The translations under genes and the position numbers were made by a program. DNA of 64,000 nucleotides from Pseudomonas koreensis (lineage in GTDB: Bacteria; Pseudomonadota; Gammaproteobacteria; Pseudomonadales; Pseudomonadaceae): NCBI RefSeq assembly GCF_024169245.1, contig NZ_JALJWP010000001.1:2295501-2359500 (forward strand), read 5' to 3'. Shown here in pieces: positions 19,180-27,488 of this stretch. Position 1 is the stretch's first letter. Every line of letters begins with the position of its first letter. Below the pieces are notes generated by a model. That model searched no databases. It worked only from the letters and a program-made list of their open reading frames with translations, and had not been told where the DNA came from.

Positions 19180-19890
19180 CTATTTGACGTGCCGTCCGCC
19201 GTTGACGGTCAGGGTGGTGCCGGTGACATAGGGATTGTCGAGCAGATAACGCAGGCTCTGGTAGATCACTTCGCTGCCGGGCTCGATGCCCAGCGCCGAT
19301 TTGGCCAGCGCCTTGGCGCGGTACGCTGCGTCGTCGTCGGGGTTGAACAGCAACAGCGCCGGGGCGATGCCGTTGACCTTGATGGTGGGCGCAAAGCGTG
19401 CGGCAAACGACAGGGTCAGGCTGTCGAGGCCGGCCTTCGTGGCGCAATAACCGATATGCTTGCGGCTGCCTTTGCGGGTGACGTCGTCGCTGATGTGGAT
19501 GATGTCGGCTGGCGTCGAGCGCTGCAGCAACCCGGCGCAGTGCAGGTTGATCAGATAGGGCGCGAGCATGTGAATGTTTAACATGCGATTGAAGGCTTCT
19601 GCTTCGCTGCCCTGGGTTTCCGCCAGCCATTCGGAGGCGTTGTGCACGATGGCGCGCAAACTGTCGGTGTGGGCTTTCAGTGAGTCAATGAAGGCCAGTA
19701 TTCCTGCCTCACTGGAAAAGTCCGCGAACAGCGCTGTCGCACCAAGATCGCGAAGGGCCTGCACGCCCGGTCGCTCGGTGCGGTAAGTGAAAATCAGCGA
19801 GTGGCCATCCTCGATCAAGCGCTGCGCGCAGTGCAAACCGACGCGCTGGCCGGCGCCGGTGATGAGAATCGGGGCTGGGGAATCTGGCAT
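19180..19890 (-). CDS. folM: Dihydromonapterin reductase (SDR)
   Basis: The 236-residue short-chain dehydrogenase has ITGAGQRVGLHCAQRL (cofactor loop, about 9-25), NASEW, the YCATKAGLD catalytic Tyr-x-x-x-Lys and the end GTTLTVNGGRHVK, as in FolM rather than FabG-type reductases. FolM reduces dihydromonapterin (and dihydrofolate weakly) with NADPH. It opens the folM-folX-DUF1244-HopJ cluster. folE, often adjacent in other pseudomonads, is not present here. Confidence 0.9.
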   Translation of the reverse strand: MPDSPAPILITGAGQRVGLHCAQRLIEDGHSLIFTYRTERPGVQALRDLGATALFADFSSEAGILAFIDSLKAHTDSLRAIVHNASEWLAETQGSEAEAFNRMLNIHMLAPYLINLHCAGLLQRSTPADIIHISDDVTRKGSRKHIGYCATKAGLDSLTLSFAARFAPTIKVNGIAPALLLFNPDDDAAYRAKALAKSALGIEPGSEVIYQSLRYLLDNPYVTGTTLTVNGGRHVK

Positions 19891-19948
19891 GGGCGGCTCG
19901 CATCGCGGTTGAAGCGAAAACTATAACAGGCTCGCCGCCCGCTGCAGA

Positions 19949-20518
19949 TCAGCGATTCTGCGCCGACGGTGCGCCAGCCAATGGCCTGGTCGGCGTGCTG
20001 TTCAACCAATTCGTCAGCAGGCGCGTCGACAATGGAATGAAGAAATACACCATCAACGGTGTCAGGCACGCCGTGCCGATCAATATGCGCGGCAACAGGC
20101 TCAACTCAGCGAGGAGCGGGCCGAGGGCAAAGTTGAATATCAGCGAGACCGGAAAAAACGCCAGCCAGATCGCCACGGCCTGTTTCCAGCGCGGCGGGCG
20201 TTGGCCGGCAGCACCAAACCAGCCTTCAATGCCGCTGACGCGATGTTCTTTGGGATGCTCGAACAGATCACTGCCTCGGTTCAGCCAGGCTGTGCGCGAC
20301 GCAGAGTATTCCCAGGCATGCAGCGTCTGCTCATCGACGAAACGGAAAATAATCTGGAATTCGTTATCGCCTGGCGGTGGCGCAAGGACGCCGGAGCCGA
20401 GGTAGCCGGGAAAGTCGGTAGCCAACTGTTCGCCTTCGCGCAGCCAGGCGATCAAATCGTGATAACGGCCATCGGCGACGCGACGCGCTACCATCAGCGT
20501 GACGGGGGAAGTAGACAT
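19949..20518 (-). CDS. Antibiotic biosynthesis monooxygenase-domain protein with C-terminal membrane segments
   Basis: The protein is 189 residues from the ATG at 20518. Residues 1 to about 105 form an ABM-like ferredoxin fold (VTLMVARRVADGRYHDLIAW, EFQIIFRFVDEQTLHAWEYS); residues about 112-170 contain two to three hydrophobic segments (AVAIWLAFFPVSLIFNFALG and LIGTACLTPLMVYFFIPL). The ABM-membrane combination is a known Pseudomonas arrangement of unknown role. It is divergent from the MerR gene, with about 190 bases between them. Confidence 0.75.
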   Translation of the reverse strand: MSTSPVTLMVARRVADGRYHDLIAWLREGEQLATDFPGYLGSGVLAPPPGDNEFQIIFRFVDEQTLHAWEYSASRTAWLNRGSDLFEHPKEHRVSGIEGWFGAAGQRPPRWKQAVAIWLAFFPVSLIFNFALGPLLAELSLLPRILIGTACLTPLMVYFFIPLSTRLLTNWLNSTPTRPLAGAPSAQNR

Positions 20519-20711
20519 TTTGTATCTCCGTATTTCGAGTGCGTCACTCCGGATAAGAGCTTCGCCTGACGCCGGCCGGGGTAGAGGCCTGCGCTTTACA
20601 ACAAGCAAGGATTATTCCTGATTTTGCCGATTAAACCAGCCACGTTCGTCGTAGATCATTACTTGAACCTATCCAGTCCATCATGTTTAAAATGGGATCC
20701 AATGAACCGAC

Positions 20712-21689
20712 ATGGAAGTTGATCGCCAGATGCCTGTAATCACGGACACTCGCCCGGCTTCGACAGTACCCGGCATGCTTGCGCGCGAAGAGCTGTTCCC
20801 TATCCGCGAAGTGGCGCGCTTGACCGGCGTCAACCCGGTGACCCTGCGCGCCTGGGAGCGTCGATATGGTCTGATCCAGCCAACCCGCACCGAAAGCGGG
20901 CATCGTCTGTACTCAATGAACGATATCGAGCGCGTTCGCAGCATCGTCGACTGGATCGATCGCGGTGTGGCCGTGAGCAAGGTCGGCAAGATTCTGGCGA
21001 AGACAGAGCCTTTGAAGGTCCTGGCAAACTTCATCCCCGATGACCATGTGCAGGCCGATTACAAGCAATGGCAGGAGCAGATTCAGCAGGCCGTCAGTGA
21101 GTTCGACGACCAGCAGCTGGATCGCGTCTACGGGCAGATTTTCTCGTCGTACACGCTGGCAGTGGTTTTTGAAGCCATCATCATGCCGTTGTGGCGGCAG
21201 TTACTTCAGCGACAAGAGTCCTTCGGGCAAACCAGCGAATGGTTGTTCTTCGACGGTTTTCTCAGGGCGCGCGTGCTGCAGCGCATCGTCATGTTGCGCG
21301 GCGCGCAACCGCGCCGGGTGATAGTCAGCGCACTCGCAGGGCAATGCAGAGAGCTTGAGTTGCTGGTAGCGGCGCTGTTTCTCAGCGGCAACGACTCTGG
21401 CGTGCGGGTGTTGACCACCGGCCAGCCTTTCGATGAATTGACGTTGGTCTGCGAAAAGGTCAAACCTGACGCACTTGTGCTGTTTTCAAATCATGCCCCT
21501 GGGCCAGAGCTGCCCCGGCGCCTGAATCGTCTGGCGCTAAGCCTGGATTGTCAGTTGCTGCTGGCCGGCGACGCCTCCGAACTGGCTGAAGACAGCCTGG
21601 CCGGCTCGGCAGTGGCGTGCCTTGGGAACGAGGGCGCGACAATGCGCCAACGCATGAAGCAATTCATGGCAGGCAAACTGGATACCTGA
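20712..21689 (+). CDS. MerR family regulator, LitR/CarH type without recognisable B12 site (PplR-like)
   Basis: The N-terminal MerR HTH is clear: FPIREVARLTGVNPVTLRAWERRYGL then TRTESGHRLYS (about 30-70, broken here between motifs). The C-terminal part (about 110-325) follows the CarH/LitR layout but lacks the DxHxxG cobalamin motif; ALAGQCRELELLVAAL occupies that place. Such class II LitR proteins (P. putida PplR1-3) work with short LOV photoreceptors instead of B12, and a LOV gene lies 0.7 kb away. Starts at 20712 or 20730 are both possible. DNA targets are not seen in this region. Confidence 0.8.
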   Translation: MEVDRQMPVITDTRPASTVPGMLAREELFPIREVARLTGVNPVTLRAWERRYGLIQPTRTESGHRLYSMNDIERVRSIVDWIDRGVAVSKVGKILAKTEPLKVLANFIPDDHVQADYKQWQEQIQQAVSEFDDQQLDRVYGQIFSSYTLAVVFEAIIMPLWRQLLQRQESFGQTSEWLFFDGFLRARVLQRIVMLRGAQPRRVIVSALAGQCRELELLVAALFLSGNDSGVRVLTTGQPFDELTLVCEKVKPDALVLFSNHAPGPELPRRLNRLALSLDCQLLLAGDASELAEDSLAGSAVACLGNEGATMRQRMKQFMAGKLDT

Positions 21690-21692
21690 AGC

Positions 21693-22298
21693 TCAGGCGT
21701 GCAGGGCGGGGTGGGTCAGGCGATGTTGCTGCAGGATGAACTGGCGCAGGCGTTCAGTTTCATCGGCGTCAGTCTGGCTCAGCTCGTAGGCGTAGAAACC
21801 TTGCTCGGTTTCACGTTCGAAATGGCCGCGCAGGGATATACGCTCATAACCGGAAGGGCTGAACCACAGAGCGAAGTTTTTCGGCGGTTTGGTCTTGTTG
21901 CGCACTTCCAGCAGCACACCTTTGTGCGAAACCTCGTGGACCCACAACGCTCCGGGCTGGCCTTTGGCGTTTTCCAGCGCCACCGGCTCTTCAAGTATCA
22001 GGCGCCACGGGCGCACCATCGGGCCGTCTTCGTAGATGCTCGGCACGCCGAGACGCAGATGCAGCGCGTGAAATTCGTCTTCCACCAAGTGCAAAGGGAA
22101 GGTCATCTGCTGATTTTCGAAATTGGCCTGGATCGTCACCTGCTCGTGCGCCGCAAGGCGAGTGAGCAGATCACGGATCTGCGAGCCACCATTAACCAGC
22201 AGACTCGACGTCGCATCCCGCACATTCAGTTGCGGGTTGTGCTGCATGGTCTGGATAAAATCCAGCTCGTCCTGGGTCAGGAGGGCGTCGCGTTGCAT
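21693..22298 (-). CDS. Hypothetical protein with degenerate PilZ/YcgR-like layout
   Basis: The 201-residue protein has a YcgR-N-like first half (about 1-95, TQDELDFIQTMQHNPQ...) and a C-terminal half resembling PilZ. The c-di-GMP motifs are poor: the expected D/NxSxxG is EVSHKG, and the only Arg pair before it is RPWR at about residue 96. It may have lost c-di-GMP binding or belong to another family. It is convergent with the MerR gene (3-base gap) and lies downstream of the LOV gene on the same strand. Confidence 0.55.
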   Translation of the reverse strand: MQRDALLTQDELDFIQTMQHNPQLNVRDATSSLLVNGGSQIRDLLTRLAAHEQVTIQANFENQQMTFPLHLVEDEFHALHLRLGVPSIYEDGPMVRPWRLILEEPVALENAKGQPGALWVHEVSHKGVLLEVRNKTKPPKNFALWFSPSGYERISLRGHFERETEQGFYAYELSQTDADETERLRQFILQQHRLTHPALHA

Positions 22299-22352
22299 GG
22301 TTAACTCGAAGTGGATAGTTACTAAGTCATTGGTGATTGTAGTTAATGACCA

Positions 22353-22829
22353 TCAGTTCGCGGTTTTGTTTGCGCCGTTCGTCGCTTTCAATGCCGCGAG
22401 TTCACCTTGCAGAGCTGCAACCTGTGCTTCGAGCTGCGCAACCCGTTGTTGTGCCTTGACCTGAACCGTCACATCCTTTTGTACACCAATGAAGTAAGTC
22501 TGCCCGTCATCGGCATTTTTCACCGTCGACAGCGACAATTCGTTCCAGAACGGCGTGCCATCCTTGCGATAGTTACGCAGGATTTCCCGGCAGGAACCGC
22601 CTTCACGCAATGTCTCGCGAATCAACTGCAGGCTTTGTTGGTCGCGGTCTCCAGCCTGGAGGAAGCGACAGTCCTGGTAGAGGATCTCCTCGCTGCTATA
22701 GCCGGTCAGCCGTTCAAAAGCGGGGTTGACGTAAATCAGGATGTTGTCCTGCTCACCTTCTTTTTCCGCCACCACGATCCCATCGTTCGAAGCGTTGATC
22801 ACCATTTGCAGCAGACTGGCATTGATCAT
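22353..22829 (-). CDS. Short LOV-domain blue-light photoreceptor (PpSB-LOV type)
   Basis: The 158-residue protein is a single PAS/LOV domain (about 1-118) with flavin-adduct Cys54 in YQDCRFLQ, ASNDGIVVAEKEG, VNPAFERLTGYS, NYRKDGTPFWNELS and YFIGVQKDV, all close to P. putida PpSB1-LOV. A C-terminal coiled coil (VKAQQRVAQLEAQVAALQGE) replaces any output domain. Such proteins dimerise, form a cysteinyl-FMN adduct in blue light and signal through a partner. In P. putida the partners are PplR-type MerR regulators, one of which is adjacent here. The canonical GxNCRFLQ is YQDCRFLQ, as in PpSB1. Confidence 0.93.
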   Translation of the reverse strand: MINASLLQMVINASNDGIVVAEKEGEQDNILIYVNPAFERLTGYSSEEILYQDCRFLQAGDRDQQSLQLIRETLREGGSCREILRNYRKDGTPFWNELSLSTVKNADDGQTYFIGVQKDVTVQVKAQQRVAQLEAQVAALQGELAALKATNGANKTAN

Positions 22830-22982
22830 CCGAGAATCCCTTCCGTTGTGTCAGTGGCAGGCATTCTAGAAGAAAGGTGCGGACTGTCTATAGTTCATCA
22901 GCGTGCAGTGAGGGCTGATCGCAACGGCGGCGCGTGGGCTGTTACTATCGCGGCTCTTTTTTTCAGTTTCAGGATCAGATTG

Positions 22983-23438
22983 ATGAAAGTCGCCATCCTC
23001 TCCGGTTCGGTCTACGGCACCGCCGAAGAAGTCGCCCGCCACGCCCAGAATCTGCTGAAAGCCGCCGGCTTTGAAACCTTCCATAACTCCCGCGCCTCGC
23101 TGGCCGATATTCAGGCGTTCGGCCCCGAGGCCCTTCTGGCCGTCACTTCGACCACTGGCATGGGCGAACTGCCGGACAACCTGCAACCGTTGTATTCGTC
23201 GATTCGCGATCAATTGCCCGCTGCCTGGCGCGGCCTGCCCGGTGCGGTGATTGCCCTCGGTGATGCCAGCTATGGCGACACCTTCTGCGGCGGTGGCGAG
23301 CAGATGCGGGAATTGTTTGCCGAACTGGGGGTGAACGAGGTGCAGGAAATGCTGCGCATCGACGCCAGCGAAAGCGTGACGCCGGAAACCGATGCCGAGC
23401 CCTGGCTGGCGCGATTGATTGCAGCGCTCAAGGGCTGA
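22983..23438 (+). CDS. mioC: Flavodoxin-like protein MioC
   Basis: The 151-residue flavodoxin shows the FMN phosphate loop SGSVYGTAEEVA (7-18), TSTTGMGELPDN and ALGDASYGDTFCGGGEQ, which is the MioC subgroup. MioC is a cytoplasmic FMN electron carrier (biotin synthesis in E. coli). The ATG at 22983 is preceded by an A-rich stretch rather than a strong ribosome-binding site. It is monocistronic here. Confidence 0.88.
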   Translation: MKVAILSGSVYGTAEEVARHAQNLLKAAGFETFHNSRASLADIQAFGPEALLAVTSTTGMGELPDNLQPLYSSIRDQLPAAWRGLPGAVIALGDASYGDTFCGGGEQMRELFAELGVNEVQEMLRIDASESVTPETDAEPWLARLIAALKG

Positions 23439-23609
23439 TCCCTCAAAATCTTTGCACCTTGCAAGCGTTGTTCCTGGGAACGGCTCCAGGCTGTTTGCCC
23501 GACTGACTCGTTCAGTCATCAAGCTGGCTGCCAATGCAACTACGCGATGCCCTGCGCCTGACTAGACTGCTGACACGAGCAGAACAAGAAGAACGCAGAG
23601 GTGCATACA

Positions 23610-24392
23610 GTGAGCGTAGCCCCCGTCCAATCGTCGCCGAATATCAAAGACCAGGTCAGCGCTGCCGAGTGGCAAACCCGCGTCGACCTTGCCGCCTGTT
23701 ACCGCCTGGTCGCGCTGCACGGCTGGGACGATCTGATTTTTACCCACATATCCGCCAAGGTGCCCGGCACCGAAGATTTCCTGATCAATCCGTTTGGCCT
23801 GATGTTCCACGAGATCACCGCTTCCAGCCTGGTGAAAGTCGATCAGGCCGGCAACAAGCTCATGGACAGCCCTTACGAGATCAACCCTGCCGGTTACACC
23901 ATCCACAGCGCTGTTCACGAGGTCCGTCACGATGTGGTTTGCGTGCTGCATACGCACACCGCATCGGGTGTTGCGGTATCGGCGCAAAAGCAGGGAGTGT
24001 TGCCGATCAGTCAGCAATCGCTGTTTGTGTTGTCGAGTCTGGCTTATCACGGCTACGAGGGCGTGGCGCTGAATCATGAAGAAAAGGCGCGCCTGCAAGC
24101 CGATCTCGGCGACAACAGTTTCCTCATGCTGCACAACCACGGTTTGCTGACTTGCGGCGGCACTATCGCTGACACTTTTCTGATGATGTTCACCTTCCAG
24201 CGTGCCTGCGATATCCAGGTCATGGCGCAAACCGGCGGGGCGGAACTGATCGCCATCGAACCGCAGATTCTCGCGGGCGCCAAGGCGATGATTGCCGGCG
24301 TCACCAAGAGCGCACAGGGCATGGGCGGCGCGCTGGCGTGGCCGGCGCTGCTGCGCAAACTCGATCTACAGGATCCGGGGTATAAATTCTAA
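23610..24392 (+). CDS. Class II aldolase/adducin family protein
   Basis: The product is 260 residues from the GTG at 23610 (MSVAPVQSSPNIKDQV), eight bases after AGAGG; a GTG at 23601 is the alternative. Residues about 25-235 form the class II aldolase fold with zinc ligands in HTHTASG and HNHGLLTCGG. The family includes fuculose-phosphate aldolases and 3-oxo-tetronate enzymes, but this adducin-like subgroup has no assigned substrate. Its stop overlaps the next start (TAATG), so it is co-translated with the alpha/beta hydrolase. Confidence 0.85.
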   Translation: MSVAPVQSSPNIKDQVSAAEWQTRVDLAACYRLVALHGWDDLIFTHISAKVPGTEDFLINPFGLMFHEITASSLVKVDQAGNKLMDSPYEINPAGYTIHSAVHEVRHDVVCVLHTHTASGVAVSAQKQGVLPISQQSLFVLSSLAYHGYEGVALNHEEKARLQADLGDNSFLMLHNHGLLTCGGTIADTFLMMFTFQRACDIQVMAQTGGAELIAIEPQILAGAKAMIAGVTKSAQGMGGALAWPALLRKLDLQDPGYKF

Positions 24393-25294
24393 TGGCACTT
24401 GCCGAGATTCCCCTGTGTATCTGGCGCAAGCGCAGCCGGACCTTTGTTTTTCGTGGCCAGACGATCCATTACTGGGTGGCGGGACAGGGTGAGCCGCTGT
24501 TGTTGATTCACGGTTTCCCCACCGCCAGTTGGGATTGGCACTATCTGTGGCAACCACTGGCGCAGCGTTATCAGGTGATCGCCTGCGACATGCTCGGCTT
24601 CGGCGATTCGGCAAAACCGCGCAATCACACCTACAGCCTGCTGGAACAGGCCGATCTGCAACAGGCGTTGCTCGCCCATCTGCAGGTCGAACAGCCGGTG
24701 CATGTTCTCGCTCACGACTACGGCGACAGCGTTGCTCAGGAATTGCTCGCCCGGCATTACGAAAAACGCATAGACGTCGCCAGTTGCGTGTTCCTCAATG
24801 GCGGTCTGTTTCCGGAAACCCACCGGCCGTTACTGATGCAGAAATTGCTGCTCAGCCCGATTGGCTGGTTGCTTGGCCGCGCATTCAGCCGTGAGGCCCT
24901 GGTCAAAGGTTTCCGGCAGATTTTCGGCCCGCAGACCCAGCCGAGTGAAAGCGAACTGGATGATTACTGGAGTCTGGTCGACAGCAACCGTGGCCCGCGC
25001 ATCCTGCACAAGTTGATTACTTACATCCCCGAGCGTCGTACTCAACGTGAGCGTTGGGTAACGGCCATGCAGCGTGGCGACATCCCCTTGCGGGTGATCG
25101 ACGGCGCAGTCGATCCGATCTCCGGTGTGCACATGGTTGAGCGTTATCGCGAACTCATCCCTGATGCAGACACCGTCTTGTTGCCGGGTATTGGCCACTA
25201 CCCGCAAACCGAAGCCCCGGCGCAGGTGCTCAAGCACTATCTGGCGTTTCGTGATCGCCTGGTATTTCCTCCGCTCAAAGTGGCGTACTCCTGA
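24392..25294 (+). CDS. Alpha/beta-fold hydrolase (haloalkane dehalogenase/epoxide hydrolase type)
   Basis: The 300-residue protein has the oxyanion HGFPTASWDW (40-49), a nucleophile in the AHDYGDS elbow (Asp109) and the catalytic His in PGIGHYPQTEAP. An Asp nucleophile in an HDxGD context is the epoxide hydrolase/haloalkane dehalogenase pattern rather than an esterase (Ser). The start overlaps the aldolase stop. The natural substrate is unknown; coupling with the aldolase suggests a short catabolic operon. Confidence 0.83.
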   Translation: MALAEIPLCIWRKRSRTFVFRGQTIHYWVAGQGEPLLLIHGFPTASWDWHYLWQPLAQRYQVIACDMLGFGDSAKPRNHTYSLLEQADLQQALLAHLQVEQPVHVLAHDYGDSVAQELLARHYEKRIDVASCVFLNGGLFPETHRPLLMQKLLLSPIGWLLGRAFSREALVKGFRQIFGPQTQPSESELDDYWSLVDSNRGPRILHKLITYIPERRTQRERWVTAMQRGDIPLRVIDGAVDPISGVHMVERYRELIPDADTVLLPGIGHYPQTEAPAQVLKHYLAFRDRLVFPPLKVAYS

Positions 25295-25298
25295 CAGA

Positions 25299-25378
25299 TC
25301 AAAAGATCGCAGCCTTCGGCAGCTCCTACATTGGATTTGTGTAGGAGCTGCCGCAGGCTGCGATCTTTTGATCTTTTG
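25299..25378. repeat. Paired REP/BIME (GTAGGAGCTGCCGAAGGCTG family)
   Basis: ATCAAAAGATCGCAGCCTTC and its inverse (one unit reads GCCGCAGGCTGC) flank a 15-base spacer. It lies between the hydrolase and the SDR and may end the upstream operon. Confidence 0.87.
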
Positions 25379-25495
25379 ACGTCTTTATCATCGCGCAACC
25401 TTATCGCGCACCATTCAGCCCCAGCCGTGTTCGTTGTGACTCAAAGCCCTGTGCCTGACACTCAGGATCAATACTGGCCTGCTGGAGTTGCTGCG

Positions 25496-26407
25496 ATGAA
25501 TGAACCCGTGCGTTTCGAAGATAAAGTCGTGATTGTCACCGGCGCCGGTGGCGGCCTCGGACGTGCGCATGCGCTGCTGTTCGCCAAGCAAGGCGCCAGG
25601 GTGCTGGTCAACGACCTCGGCGGCTCGACACAGGGCGAGGGCGCCAACGCCTCGGCCGCTGACCGCGTGGTGGCGGAAATCCGCGAGGCTGGCGGTATTG
25701 CCGAGGCCAATCACGACTCGGTCACTGATGGCGACAAACTGGTGCAGAACGCCCTCGATGTCTTCGGCCGTGTCGATGTGGTGGTCAACAACGCCGGGAT
25801 CCTGCGCGACAAATCGTTTCACAAGATGGACGACGCCGATTGGGATCTGGTCTATCGCGTCCACGTCGAGGGCGCCTATAAAGTGACCCGCGCCGCATGG
25901 CCGCATCTGCGGGAGCAAAACTACGGCCGGGTGATTTTCACCGCGTCGACGTCCGGCATTTACGGCAACTTCGGTCAGTCCAACTACGGCATGGCCAAAC
26001 TCGGGCTTTACGGATTGACCCGCACCCTGGCGATCGAAGGGCGCAAGAACAACATTCTGGTCAACGCCATCGCCCCCACCGGCGGCACACGCATGACTGA
26101 AGGCCTGATCCCGCCACAAGTGTTCGAGCAACTGAAACCGGAACTGGTCAGCCCGCTGGTGGTGTATCTGGCCAGCGCGCAATGCCAGGAAACTTCCGGG
26201 CTGTTCGAAGTGGGTGGTGGCTGGATGGGCAAGGTGCGCTGGGAACGCAGCCTCGGTGCCGGTTTCGATCCGCGCGAAGGGTTCTCGCCGGAGGATGTGG
26301 CGGCGCACTGGCAGCAGATTTGTGACTTCGAAGGGGCGGCGCATCCGAAGGACAATATTGAAGCGCTGAAGGAAATGATGGCGAATTTGCAGAAGTATTC
26401 GATTTGA
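25496..26407 (+). CDS. SDR family oxidoreductase, MFE-2/hydroxyacyl-CoA dehydrogenase-like
   Basis: The 303-residue protein has the cofactor motif TGAGGGLGRAH (15-25), NNAG, the catalytic SNYGMAKLG Tyr-x-x-x-Lys and the long NDLGGSTQGEG insertion typical of the dehydrogenase part of peroxisomal multifunctional enzyme type 2 (17-beta-HSD4-like). That family oxidises 3-hydroxyacyl-CoA with NAD. A 50-residue tail after the Rossmann fold also fits. The ATG at 25496 is preceded by GGAGTTGCTGCG. The CoA-ester specificity is inferred. Confidence 0.87.
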   Translation: MNEPVRFEDKVVIVTGAGGGLGRAHALLFAKQGARVLVNDLGGSTQGEGANASAADRVVAEIREAGGIAEANHDSVTDGDKLVQNALDVFGRVDVVVNNAGILRDKSFHKMDDADWDLVYRVHVEGAYKVTRAAWPHLREQNYGRVIFTASTSGIYGNFGQSNYGMAKLGLYGLTRTLAIEGRKNNILVNAIAPTGGTRMTEGLIPPQVFEQLKPELVSPLVVYLASAQCQETSGLFEVGGGWMGKVRWERSLGAGFDPREGFSPEDVAAHWQQICDFEGAAHPKDNIEALKEMMANLQKYSI

Positions 26408-26450
26408 AGATAACGGAGCCACCAGCCCTCGTGCCTGGTGGCTCCAGTTT

Positions 26451-26711
26451 TCAAATGTATCTTTTTTCTGTCATGAACTTGGGCGGCGTCCAGTTAGGTC
26501 CTTTGATAGCCAGGCCCTTTTCTCCCTCCAGCAAAATTCCGGCAGCGAAGAGCCGAGAGTACGATGCTTCCAGGGATCCATACTCCTTGATCAGGTCTCG
26601 ATTGTGCCGTCTGATCATCATGTCCAGATGTGGCGTTGCCTGAAGTAACGCGAACACAGTGACTATGTCATCCAGAGGTTCATTTTTAACAATCATCTCT
26701 ACGGTGCTCAT
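26451..26711 (-). CDS. Small hypothetical protein, immunity-like by position
   Basis: The 86-residue product from the ATG at 26711 (MSTVEMIVKNEPLDDIVTVF) is not recognised. The start overlaps the stop of the upstream toxin-like frame (TAATG), which is typical of bacteriocin-immunity pairs. It is soluble, with a basic C-terminus (PPKFMTEKRYI). An immunity role is inferred from position alone. An upstream in-frame start at 26717 is possible. Confidence 0.55.
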   Translation of the reverse strand: MSTVEMIVKNEPLDDIVTVFALLQATPHLDMMIRRHNRDLIKEYGSLEASYSRLFAAGILLEGEKGLAIKGPNWTPPKFMTEKRYI

Positions 26712-27199
26712 TACCACATCTCCTTCAGCAATTTCTGGTAATCAAGTTCTTCCTGCTCCATTGCTGCAGCCAGTGCTTCGGGCGTGTAGAGAAGTGTGGG
26801 ATCGTCTTTCAACTGGAAATCTTCCAACGTTGCCGTATGTACGTTATTCCAGATCGGTGACCCGATCTCTGGCATCTCGGTATCACCAAAGCCTAAAGCT
26901 CTGAATCTTTCGAACTCCCTTATTTCGTGAGTGTAGAAACGTTTGTCAGTGTCGGTAGCTTCGAGTTCTCCACGAGCTATTCGCTCCAGGCGATCAAGCA
27001 TTACGTCATTGGCAGCTGATTGCGGAAACTTTGAAATATGTAATTTCACGATGTCCGTTCCTTCCGGTGAAACAATGGCTGTTGTCCACTGATGATGAAT
27101 CGATCCCAGCCTTCGACCAGGATAGGGTTCAAGTCCAGCTCCTTTCCTCCTGTAACCGAGCCTGTTCTGCCGCATGGGCCAGCGCCGCTGCTTCAGCAT
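26711..27199 (-). pseudogene. C-terminal toxin-like domain, out of frame with the N-terminal part
   Basis: The part that looks like real protein runs from about 27140 (GLEPYPGRRLGSIHHQW) to the stop at 26711, about 140 residues. It has a dense THEIREFERFRALG block and the closing LDYQKLLKEMW. The stretch from 27199 to about 27140 in this frame is a shadow of the coiled coil and is not a natural N-terminus. I read it as the killing domain of a bacteriocin-like or polymorphic toxin; a one-base indel near 27129-27160 would join it to the upstream coiled coil. The family is uncertain. Confidence 0.5.
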
Positions 27200-27488
27200 T
27201 GGCTTGTGCCTCGGCCTGGGCGATTTTCAACGCAGCCATCCGCTCTTTCTCCCGAGCTTCTGCCTCAGCATTCAGGCGCGCGGTCTCAGCCGCCAATCGA
27301 GCCTGTTCGGCCTCGCGACGCTGTTTCTCTGCCAACGCGGCCAGACGCGCCTGTTCGCGTGCGCGGATTTCTTCCTGCTCCCGGCGCACCGCTTCGGCAA
27401 TGTCACGCTGGCGCTGTTGCTCTGCTGCGTCCGGGGCAAACTCCCGGATATGTAAGGCGTCCAGTTCCAATGGTGGAGGCTTTTGCAT
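27129..27488 (-). pseudogene. N-terminal coiled-coil part of a broken pyocin-like protein
   Basis: From the ATG at 27488 (MQKPPPLELDALHIREFAPD, good AAGGA spacing) the frame codes for about 119 residues. After the proline-rich start it is one long Ala/Glu/Arg/Gln coiled coil, as in S-type pyocin or TolA-like regions. It ends at a TGA (27129) just where the toxin-like frame takes over. The MxKPPPLEL opening resembles S-type pyocins, but the central translocation domain is missing, so the locus is probably deleted as well as frameshifted. A sequencing error cannot be excluded. Confidence 0.5.
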
